Shown one piece after another: positions 46,527 through 55,941 of a DNA stretch of 64,000 bases. Position numbers and translations under genes: made by a program. The DNA lies in NCBI GenBank assembly GCA_011009095.1, contig VTPC01003895.1, forward strand, positions 80,294-144,293, read 5' to 3'. Positions within the stretch are counted from its first letter, which is position 1. The number at the start of each line of letters is the position of its first letter. The notes below the pieces were generated by a model. The model did no database searches. It saw only the letters and a program-made list of their open reading frames with translations, and had not been told where the DNA came from. The stretch is from Ignelater luminosus. Taxonomy: Eukaryota > Arthropoda > Insecta > Coleoptera > Elateridae.

Positions 46527-48411
46527 CTGCTTATGTATACTTTCATAAAGATTAGCGATGTCCACGCTGTCTAAATTCGATCTGTGTGCCAAAACATGGA
46601 TTATTGCTTTTGTATCTCGTTCGGGAGCTTCTAAAGCATTTTTTAAAATTCTAACATCTGCTTTTAAATTATAAACTGACTGGTAGTGTCTGATCAATAG
46701 CGTCTTATCGATAGTGTACCGTAGAACTGGAATTGAAATTCGGATTGGAGTTTGGATTATAATGTTGTGATACAAAGTTGATGTTTTTTTGACATTAACA
46801 ATCGTCTGTAAAGCGTTTTGAAATAGAAGAAAATGTTAAAGCAAGATGTTTCTTAATGTGTAGCGGTCTTCAAAAATATTTTACTTACATTTTACCAGTT
46901 TTTAAATAGAAACTTAATTTTTCATATATTTCTTTTTCTTCCTGACGGTCGGGTCATGATCATGACGCATGAATCAGAATTTATCTAGTCTGTTCCTATG
47001 ATAAAATCCAAAATAAGTAAAATAACCGTTGGTAACCAGAGCTGGGTAAGTACATTTGGGTAAGTACATCACAAATGTACTTAAGTACAAAGTACAAAGT
47101 ACATTTTTGTGTAAGTACTTAAGTACAAGTACTAAGTGCTTTAAAAAAGAAAACTATTTAAGTACAAAAGTACTTAAATACAGATAAAATGTACTTATTT
47201 CCTAACTTATAAGAACTTTTCCAAGTACTTTTTTAAATTTATTTTCTCTATGTTACGTAAGCAGTATAAAAATTATAATAAAAAACAGATGATGAATGCC
47301 TTTATCCTAGCCACAATATAAATTTTTAGTTAGTTTATATTAATTTTGGTTTTATCTTCATAATGAAAAATAAAATATAAAAAACTTTTCCCAATGTAAA
47401 ATTTAATTTAAAAAACAAAAGAAACGGAACTAGGTTCATCAGCATATACTTACATAAGGAATTTTCCTGAACCTAAGGATAAAACATCGACAATCTCTAG
47501 TAGTAGCATCATCAGATTGCAGTCTTTACAAACACCAAAAGCTGTATCAAACACAGAATAAAAGAATAGAATAAATGCGACTTGTGATATATCCGAGAAG
47601 AGTGTAATAGAAGAATTTACATTTTATGCAAAAAGTAGTACTTATATAGATTGAGAAAGTACCTGTATTTGGAAAAGTACTTGTACTTGGAAAAGTACCT
47701 GTACTTGTACTTGTACTCGAATATACTGCGTCAGATGTATTTAAGTACCAAGTACAAGTACTAATCAAACTTTGGATTTATAAGTACAAGTACAAAGTAC
47801 ATTACCGATAGAATATACTTAAGTACAAGTACAAGTACAAAAAAGGATTTATTTATGGTTTTTCAAGAACATTTGTGATGTACTTACCCAGCTCTGTTGG
47901 TAACAAACGATAATGATTTGCAACAAGCGTGTTTACATTTTTGAAAAACCCATGAATTATAAATGCGTCAGATAAGTCTAAATTTCTGAAAATCAGATTA
48001 TATATCCTAATTTTACAATGATGATATTTTTGTCCGATTCTAATAGTTGATTACAAAATACGAAAAATACAATTTTGTTCTTATTTTAGGGAAAAATCAG
48101 AAGATCCACAAGACTGACGTTTTCCAAAAAGGAAGTAAAAGAAGTTTATCAACCAGCTGCAGCTGTCAAGGTAGTTAAATATATCAACTATTTATATTCG
48201 TGATAAATCTCATGTTTAAAGATTTTTTTAAAAAGAACAGAATCGCTACTGCTTTTGCGTAAATAAAACCCTGACAACTCATTTTTGTAATGATCACCAA
48301 ATGTTGTATATTAAACAAAAATATTCTCTTATTTTAAGATTATTAAGATAATTTCAATCATACCTGTAATAATAGGATGCAGGAAAAGATTAGACACACT
48401 TGCAATTGCAT
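46527..48411 (-). pseudogene. Annexin D2: duplicated 5' half of an annexin C-like gene
   Basis: Exon 1 (48364-48411) encodes MQLQVCLIFSCILLLQ with a good donor. A decayed exon 2 (46527 to about 46790) carries VYNLKADVRILKNALEAPER and the rest of annexin repeat 1. Its donor is mutated from GT to CT at 46526-46525 and one codon is missing near KADVR. Nothing of exons 3-6 follows; instead annexin D begins about 280 bases later. Intron 1 and the promoter closely match those of annexin C, and an 860-base hAT-type MITE sits in the intron. It reads as a segmental copy of the C 5' half placed in front of D. Exon 1 and promoter could still drive D by skipping the dead exon 2. Confidence 0.7.
47037..47896. 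mobile_element. Non-autonomous hAT-type element with target duplication
   Basis: Inverted ends CAGAGCTGGGTAAGTACA and its complement bound 860 bases rich in AAGTACTT-like palindromic units. An 8-base direct duplication TTGGTAAC lies on each side (47029-47036 and 47897-47904), the hAT target size. It encodes no transposase. It is absent from the matching place in annexin C, so it inserted after that duplication. Confidence 0.9.
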
Positions 48412-48425
48412 CTTGATTGATTAAT

Positions 48426-48461
48426 GCTGAAGATGCGGTAAGCTTTCGACAATTATTTATA
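48426..48461 (-). promoter_or_regulatory. Annexin D2 core promoter, initiator altered
   Basis: TATAAATA starts at 48461 and the initiator position is again 33 bases downstream (A at 48428), but the last base of TCAGT has changed (TCAGC). This fits relaxed constraint on a broken gene. Confidence 0.6.
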
Positions 48462-49084
48462 GTAAAATTATCAAGAAGAGATTAGAACAACTATTGTTGT
48501 TGGCATCGTTTAAAATAGAAACGCTGTCTTGCATAATACAGGGTATTCTCCAAATTACTGCACCAAACTATTTCACAACTTTTCTTTTTACGTTTTGCAA
48601 AATTTGGAATTGTCATATTCTTTATTACCAAAAATAAAAGAAAGAAAGAATGCTCTATTTGATTTTTTTCTAGTAATAAACTCTCGAATAATGAAAAAGG
48701 GATCACTCGAGGTAGCCTTGGATTACTGCGTCTTGCTACCATTCGAGTAAAAAGTTTTGACCCCTCATTTTAAAGTTTCTCATCTCAACCGAAAGGGTCT
48801 TCAACATTTTGCATGAATATTTGGGAAGAACAAAAATGCAGAAGAAACTAAGAGAAATTGGTAAAATTGAGAAAAATAAAGAAAAAAGAATCACCATGGG
48901 CAATGAAAAGATACATAAAAATAGATGGAGAATGGTTAAGATGGGACTTTGAAAAGGAAAACATAATAAAGTACTAAGAAACTGCACATCCAAAAAGCTG
49001 AATGAAAAGATAAATGGAATGACAAAAGCAATGAAAAGGACAATGAATAATGAAAACAGAAAAAAGACAAAGAAGGAAGTAGAA
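48462..49084. other. Upstream of D2, then LINE 5' sequence
   Basis: Positions 48462-48640 are duplicated from the annexin C upstream region. From about 48800 the plus strand becomes A/G-rich and leads into the RTE element. No separate gene. Confidence 0.45.
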
Positions 49085-50870
49085 GAAAACACGAATTGAA
49101 ACCTGGAATGTTAAAACGATATTGAAAGCTGCAAAAAATGGAGGAAGTTGCACGAGAAACGCTGAAGTATAAAATAGAAGTCCGGTGATCAATAAAACTC
49201 GTTAGCTTGACAACGTCGAAATTTATTTTAGGCTCCAGAACGCCGCTAGCAAGACAATAGAGATAGTAGAAAATAATAAATAACACAAAAAAATTAAGTT
49301 AATTAAATTAGCACTAGCAATTAGCACAAAATATCAAATATTAAATGTAATACAAGAGTTTAAATATAATGCGTAAGTTAAAATAAATGTAGAGCAATCT
49401 GTTAAAATAAGAATACGATTACAAAAAATGAATAATAGCGAAAGGGAGAAAAGAACACTCACAGACGGAATAGCTAAATCGGCGAAGTTTGGTCTTAAAT
49501 TAAGTGAAATAATACAAAAAAAGGCAAAAGACAATCAAGTTATATTGAATTATCTACATTGACGAAGGGGGTTGACGAAATGTTATTTGGAAGCGCTTTC
49601 AAATAGAGACTTTCTGACCACCCTATATATGTCCGCAATGTCTTATGTAAAGGTCAAGTTTAATAATTTTGCATAGTTAATCTGCGATTACATGTGCATA
49701 TTTTTACGAAGTCAAACGGGTGAAACCTAAAGTTATAAATTTCTAATAAATTAAACAAGAATTAAATTTATCACGAAATGAAATTGAATTTTAGAAAAAT
49801 TTGTTATTGTATTGTGAAGCAGATAAAAATTATCGGGCAACAAAAGTTGTGCCGATGCGTTAAATGGAAAAATTTCTTTAATGCAAACATTCAGAATATA
49901 TTACTAACTTATAAAGTTTCTATTAATTAATTTCGGTTCTTCTTCTTGTCAGCTTCCAGATGACATCAATAACAAAAAACAAGAAATAGAAATCGAAAAA
50001 GGAGTAAAACAAAGCGACGGATTGTCGGCAACATTGTTTAATATAGCCATAGAAGGAGTACTGAGAGCCAGTGGGATAAAACGAATGGTAAGAGAAAGGG
50101 CGAGCCAATTAGTAGCATACGCAGACGACGTAGCCATAATGGCGAAGAATAAGAGAGTACTTTTACAAACAATACAAAAAATTTCATCAGAGGCCCAAAG
50201 ATGGTACTACAGATAAATCAGAAGAATACCAGTAGACAGCAACAAAGAACCCAGAACAGAGAAATAAGAATAGGAGAATTTAAATTAAATGGGATTGAAA
50301 ACTTTAAACATTTAGGAAGCATGATAAATAGAACAAACCAGAGAAAAGTAGAGGAAAAATACAAACCGGACATCAAGCGTTTAACAGATACAAAGTATTT
50401 ATGAAAAATTGAACTTAAAACTGAGGATATACAAATCAGCAATACGACCGGTAGTCATATATGCAGCAGAGATGATGCGTCTAACAAAGAACGAAGAAGA
50501 AAGATTCAAAACTTGGAAAGATATGTGGCCCCGTAAGAATAAACGAAGAGAAATATAGAAGATTATATAATAAGGAAATCGAAGAAACATTAAAAGGATA
50601 AAAAATAATCAAAATCATGAAAGCAGCAAGAATGAGATGGTTCGGGCACGTAAACAGAACGCAAGAAAACTCAGCAATTAAAACTATTATGGAATGGAAA
50701 CTAAAGGGAAAGACAGAGAGGCAGACTCAAAAGTAGATGGGAAGACCAAGTGATAGAAGACCTTGAGAGAATGGGAGTAGTAGGATGGAAGAATAAAATA
50801 AGGAACAGAAAGGAATGGAAGAAAATAATGAAAGCAACTGAATCACACAACAACCTATAAGAACGATATT
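49085..50870 (+). mobile_element. RTE-type LINE relic (endonuclease and reverse transcriptase)
   Basis: Plus-strand element in pieces. The endonuclease start reads ETWNVKTILKAAK and, one frame over, MEEVARETLKYKIEV. After a long decayed stretch the reverse transcriptase appears: IEKGVKQSDGLSATLFNIAI, then the intact catalytic box QLVAYADDVAIMAKNKRVLL, then FKLNGIENFKHLGSMI and a C-terminal RWEDQVIEDLERMGVVGWKN. Stops and frameshifts are common, so it is inactive, but the palm region is well preserved. Confidence 0.8.
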
Positions 50871-51129
50871 TAGGGAAGTGGAGTGACTCACTAGCATACA
50901 TGAGTTTTCAGATCTTCTAAGAGTGGCTGCAATTCTGACAGGAATGTATAGCCTTGTATATATATATACTCGTGTATATTTGGGAATGCCGAAGCCGCAT
51001 TTGCTCTCTGTCAACAACAAACGCGATCGTCTGACCATCTCGATGGAGTGTTTGGCCATATTCAACCGCGATAAAAGGACTTTTTACGTCGTTTCGCAAC
51101 CGTGGACGAAACATGAATTCATTAGAACA

Positions 51130-52100
51130 CACTAGGAACCAAGGAGCAGTCGAAACAGTGGACAGCTCTTTGCGAATCGAAGCCGAAGAAAGCCAAGGCT
51201 TGTTCGTCTTTAAGTCCCGAGATTTCTGGTAGAATGAATCATTTTGCGCTACCTTAATTAAACTTTGGAATGCATTATTGGTTTCTTTTTTGGAGAGACC
51301 ATTGGTTTTAAATCTTAAAATCCATGTTAAATGCTACACTACATGTTTAGAGAAGTTTTGAAAATGTTTCAGTTTGTTGAGAGACGAACACACGAGTTCT
51401 CTTTTGAACGTCTGGCAATTCGAGATTAATACTGTCTGCGGTTACAGCTTTCGGCCAATTGGATGAATTTTTATACAGACAATGGGGCTCGGGTCTAACT
51501 CCACGCGACAGTAGGTCTGCAGAATTATCCCTACTTGGTACGTGATGCCATTTATCCGAATCGGTCAACTGTTGAATCTCAGATACCCTATTGTTTATTT
51601 TGAGTTTATTTGGCGGAAGTTTCAACTAACCTAGCACGATTGTGAAATTGGTCCAAAACACACAGTTGTCAATCCTTACTTTTAACGATTTGACTACTTT
51701 GTCCGTTAACCTGGTTAGGACTGTAGCGTCGGAAAGTTCTAGCCGAGGTAATGTTATGATTTTCAATGGTGCCACCTTTGTCCTGGCGCATAGAAGATTG
51801 ACAAAGACGTTATCGCGTGGATCTACAACTCTAAAGAAAATACCTACATCCGCCTATGCTCTTTCAGAGGCGTCGGTGAATCTGTGTAATTCAATTGACT
51901 TAGGATCTGCACAAAGTACGTGACACTTTATTCGTAGATCTTTCAACACAGGGAGCCTCCGCCTTACGACATGAAATACGTTTTTTTGGAAAATTTCCCA
52001 TTGATTTTCCACGGGTTTTTCGCAATTTTCACTGCAACAGTGAAAACTGGTTCCTAACATGTCGACTACGTCGAAAACGAGATGAACTGCCACCTAAGAG
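51130..52100 (-). pseudogene. BEL/Pao LTR retrotransposon pol fragment
   Basis: Minus-strand remnant of the BEL/Pao polyprotein, from the RNase H region to the start of the integrase region. Blocks in order are ADPKSIELHRFTDASERA (the DASE motif), KVAPLKIITLPRLELSDATV, NRVSEIQQLTDSDKWHHVPS, DNSADLLSRGV, and WILRFKTNGLSKKETNNAFQ. Frames are broken and reverse transcriptase, most of the integrase and both LTRs are missing. Family identity is clear from the RNase H and DNxADxxSRG motifs. Confidence 0.8.
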
Positions 52101-52119
52101 CGGTTAAACATGAGAAAAA

Positions 52120-52500
52120 TGAAGAAAATGGCAAAACTAATATCGGATTCGTGATCAACGACCTAAAAAACTATCTAGAACCCATTTTCGAGCTGAAATT
52201 CCAAATATTCTTTTCAAAATTGGGCAAGATTTTCCGATTTTCCACGGCCAAGGTGGCTTTCCTGGAAAACTAATATCAGATTCGTAATCAGCGACCAAAA
52301 AAACCCTCTAGGACCCATCTTCGAGTTAAAATTCAAAATTTTCACGAACAAGAAAAATTCTTCCAGAAATTAGGCCAACTTTTCCAATTTTCCACGGCCA
52401 GGTTCACTTTCCCGGAAAACTAATGTCGGATTCGTGATCAACGACCTAAAAAACCTAGAAACCATTTTTGAGCTAAAATTCACTCATTTTCACAAATAAA
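52120..52500. repeat. Three-copy tandem repeat, about 135-150 bp
   Basis: The phrase GGATTCGTGATCAACGACC (with small changes) recurs at about 52145, 52279 and 52429, each followed by a CGAGCTGAAATTCC-like and a TTTTCCACGGCCA-like block. Unit length varies by indels. No coding potential. Confidence 0.8.
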
Positions 52501-52714
52501 AAAAAATCTCCAGATAGGGGGTGTTTAAAAGGGTTGATTTCGCGATTTGAGGCAGAAGGGGGGGGGGAAGGTCTCAATAGTCATGAATGATCCTGGGGTC
52601 ATATAGAACTCATTGCAAAAAAGTTTTTTCAAATTCTGAGTTGTGTTTTTTTTCGGCCTTTTTTCTCAGCTTATTGACTGTACTATAGGCTACATTTTTA
52701 TCCTGAAACAAATG

Positions 52715-53946
52715 TACTGGGGTTGTGTTAATAAATAATGTCGTTTTATTCATTTTACTTCAGTATCATTTATTGAATATATAGAAAAAATGTTAATCAA
52801 TTATGTATTGTCCATTGTTATTAACAACATATTGCCATCTTTCAGGCAATTTAGCTATCCCATTTTTATAAAAACTTTTATCCTTATTATCAAAACAAAA
52901 TTGAATAGCGTTTTTTATATCCTCTATTGAATTAAATAGTTTTCCATGTAAATAATTCTGAAGTCCTCTGAACAGATGATAATCAGAGGGTGCCAAATCC
53001 GGGGAAAATGATGGATGAGGCAAAACTTTCCATCCTAACTTTAATTTTTCCTGTGTTAATTTAGCAGTATGTGGCTTTGCATTATCATGTCTATTTATTA
53101 AAGCTTGACGTTTTGATTTTAATGCATTATTTAATTTGTCTAATTGGTTAATATAAACTTGAGAAGTGATGGTTTGATTTGGTTCAAGTAACTCAAAATA
53201 GACAACACCTTTAACATCCCACCAAATGCATAACATTATTTTTTTGGATCTAATGGTGTTTTAGCTGTTGGTATTGGTGTTTGCTCTTTGCTCAACCATT
53301 GTTTTTGTTTTTTAACATTGACATACAAAACCCATTTTTCATCTCCAGTAACTATTCTGTCTAAAAATGAGCATAAATTGTGTCTTGACAATAATGATGA
53401 ACAAATTGTTATACGTTGAGCAAGTTGATTGAGTGTTAATTCATGGGGCAACCACACACCATGTCTATTTATTTTTCCTAACGTGTGTAAATGAATTGCA
53501 ATAGTTTTATGACAACAATTAAATTTTTCAGCCAAATCCCTAGTTGTTAATCTTGGATCTTCATCAATTTGTTCAAGTAATTTTGTTTCATCAATTTCTT
53601 CAGGACGTCCAGCTCTTGGTTCATCTTGTAATGAAATATCGCCATTTCTAAATTTTTCATACCATCTTTAACATTTTCTGACATTAACTGTGTTTGAACC
53701 GTACACTGAACAAATTGCATTTGATGCAACAGTTGCATTTACTTTTTTTATTTAAAAAAAATAAAATTAAATGTCTTATATGTTGTTCAGTTGGTGACAT
53801 TTGACAAATTATTTTATTGCAAAAAATAAACAATTATCAAAGATGACTGACACCAAAACAATTAAATTTTCAAATTGAAATTAAAAAGTTACGCCATCTA
53901 TATTGCAACACATCAAATACGACGTTACTTTTTACACAACCTAGTA
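52715..53946 (-). mobile_element. Mos1-like mariner, nearly complete but inactive
   Basis: About 1232 bases bounded by TA. The ends are inverted but imperfect: TACTGGGGTTGTGT on the left, TACTAGGTTGTGT on the complement of the right. It encodes a mariner transposase in the minus direction, broken into several frames (see the separate entry). Confidence 0.85.
52793..53800 (-). pseudogene. Mos1-like mariner transposase with frameshifts
   Basis: Blocks typical of the mauritiana (Mos1) group: VWLPHELTLNQLAQR (linker), IVTGDEKWVLYV (first Asp), MLCIWWDVKGVVYFELLEPN, HDNAKPHTAKLTQEKL (second Asp), SPDLAPSDYHLF (third Asp), and the C-terminal AKLPERWQYVVNNNGQYI. The catalytic half is open; a break in an A-run near 53236 separates it from the N-terminal half, and the DNA-binding region (53540-53800) has further stops. 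All three catalytic Asp are still present. Confidence 0.85.
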
Positions 53947-54369
53947 ACAAAATGTAATTTTATAATCTGCTTTCTAAATATTGACGGAATATTTTTTGAG
54001 ATATTTTCTATTAGAAACTAAATTTAGAGAAAAGCCATGCGGAATTAGCGTTAGACAAAATGGTGTTAGACGAAGTAGGCTATTAAACGAATGGGGAGAG
54101 ATTGACAAGAAAATGGCGTTCAAATCGTGGATGTCTCAGACAAAACGTTATCTCGGATTTCCTTAGAAAATCGTTCCCCTTATTGGAACTCTCCTACTAA
54201 ACGATGGTTGATCTCTAACGGTTTACAGCTCTGATGATATATATCGTTGTAAAAACGTTTTCTCAACCAAGGCTGGTGCAGTTGCTTCCTTGCACTTTGT
54301 TAAGTACAAAGGCAGTTGCAAGAATGATAAGTCAGGTAGTTGAAACTTAGTTAGCCTCCAATCCTTTCA
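53947..54369. other. Gene-free stretch
   Basis: Nothing recognised. Confidence 0.4.
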
Positions 54370-55500
54370 ATGCTTTGCTTTCATGCTCTTCCAACACCCA
54401 TTCATCTTTTCGCCGTGAGTCTTCCTTCGCTCCTGTGTCTAGGCTGCGCCGTGCCTGATTGTTTGAACATCCGCAAAATGGTGATTGTCGACCAGTTGCC
54501 TGAATTTATTTCTGTCCTGTGTGGTGTCATTATTGATGCCGATTTCCTGAAGGTCTTTATCAATTTCTAAAAGCCAGTTATTTTTTACTTTCAAGGAGAG
54601 GGCAAGGTTAAGGATTCGTTTGGTGAGCCTGCAGTTGTCCATTCGCAGGATATGCCCGTAGAACTCTAACTGCCATAAAAGTGTCTGTTATCTTTTCAGA
54701 GTGTTGGTATAATTTTCTTTTCATCCAGATACCCCATGCAGACTGGACCAAACATTTTCCTAAGTATTTTTTTCTTGTTTTTCTATGTTCTTAATAAGTG
54801 TTTTGCACCTTATGATTGAAGTCTTCGATGCATATGGCACTTCTGGTTTGACCAGTGTTGTAATGTCAGTTTTTTTTGATATGAAAAGATTCAGATTATT
54901 TTGTCCTGGAATTTAGCTTTTGACGTAGTGTTGATTAATGTTTGTTTGATTGGTTTGGAGGATGGTTTTTAGATTCAGTATTTGTTCTGCACACGATCTA
55001 CCTTTTCTAAATCCTGCCTGATATTCGCCAATTAGGTGATGTGTTTGTTCTTCAGTCCTCTTAAGTAAGATTTTGGAGAGTTTTGTAGCTAACTATTAGG
55101 AGGAAATCCCTCTGTAATTGTTAATATCTCTTTCTTGTGCAGTGGGTGGATTAAAGTACATTTCCGGTCTTCAGGAATTTCTTCAGTGATTCAGATATCT
55201 ATTAAGATTGCCCGAATGTTTTGAGCCAGGCTTTCACCAACTGTTTTTATCATTTCGGCAATTGTACGATCTTCTCCCTGGGGATTTGTTATTTTTAAGT
55301 GTACGTTTTGTCTTTTCGGTTTCCTTTAATGAGGGGGGTTCAGAATCGGGGTTTGGTTCGGGTTTATCAAAAGTGAGTTAGTCTTTGGGGGATTCACAAT
55401 TTAAAAGACCCTTGAAGTAATTTGCTAAAAGGTTACAGTTTTCTTTATTATTGGTTACCAGAGTGTCATCCGGACGTTTGAAACAGTCTTGTTCGATAGT
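54370..55500 (-). mobile_element. RTE-type LINE relic (minus strand)
   Basis: Minus-strand reverse transcriptase fragments. The upstream part has PEDRKCTLIHPLHKK and QAGFRKGRSCAEQILNLKTI (the fingers/palm motif). The downstream end has FYGHILRMDNCRLTKRILNL and ADVQTIRHGAA before a stop, the usual C-terminus. The middle, including the YADD box, is lost. It is inactive. Confidence 0.75.
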
Positions 55501-55941
55501 GTAGTGAATTATATTTTATATTTTGCAAATTATAATGGCTGATTTTAGAGATTATGTTTCCTACTTTTACCAAGGATGATATACAATTCTATATAATGTA
55601 AGTCAATTGTATATCCCAATTTATGGCAGTTGACTTCCAACAAATATAAGTACTTCTCAACAATCTTTGATAAAAGTGGTGTAGTATCAAAGGTATTTCT
55701 ACCAACAGCTTTGAGTTTGCTGGATAAGAAAGAGTTGGTCATTTCTACTAAATTACTAACGGACTTGATTTAAATAAATCTTTGGGCATCTTCTTTTATT
55801 AATGTAAACAATAAAATTAATATAAAGATAAATCTTTTCTATTGGTAATTATTATAAAAAGTAACATTTACAGGTAGATATTATCATTCGTAGAAAAATA
55901 TATTTTGTGTTAAATCTTGATGTTACAAAGATATTAAAACG
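55501..55941. other. Gene-free stretch, 3' of annexin E
   Basis: AT-rich. An AATAAAA signal reads on the minus strand near 55793-55799, about 145 bases past the annexin E stop, a possible polyadenylation site. Confidence 0.4.

Noticed and set aside
48736..49286. Phe/Leu-rich minus-strand frames resembling membrane proteins
   Set aside because: They are the antisense of A/G-rich LINE sequence; the plus strand carries the endonuclease motif.
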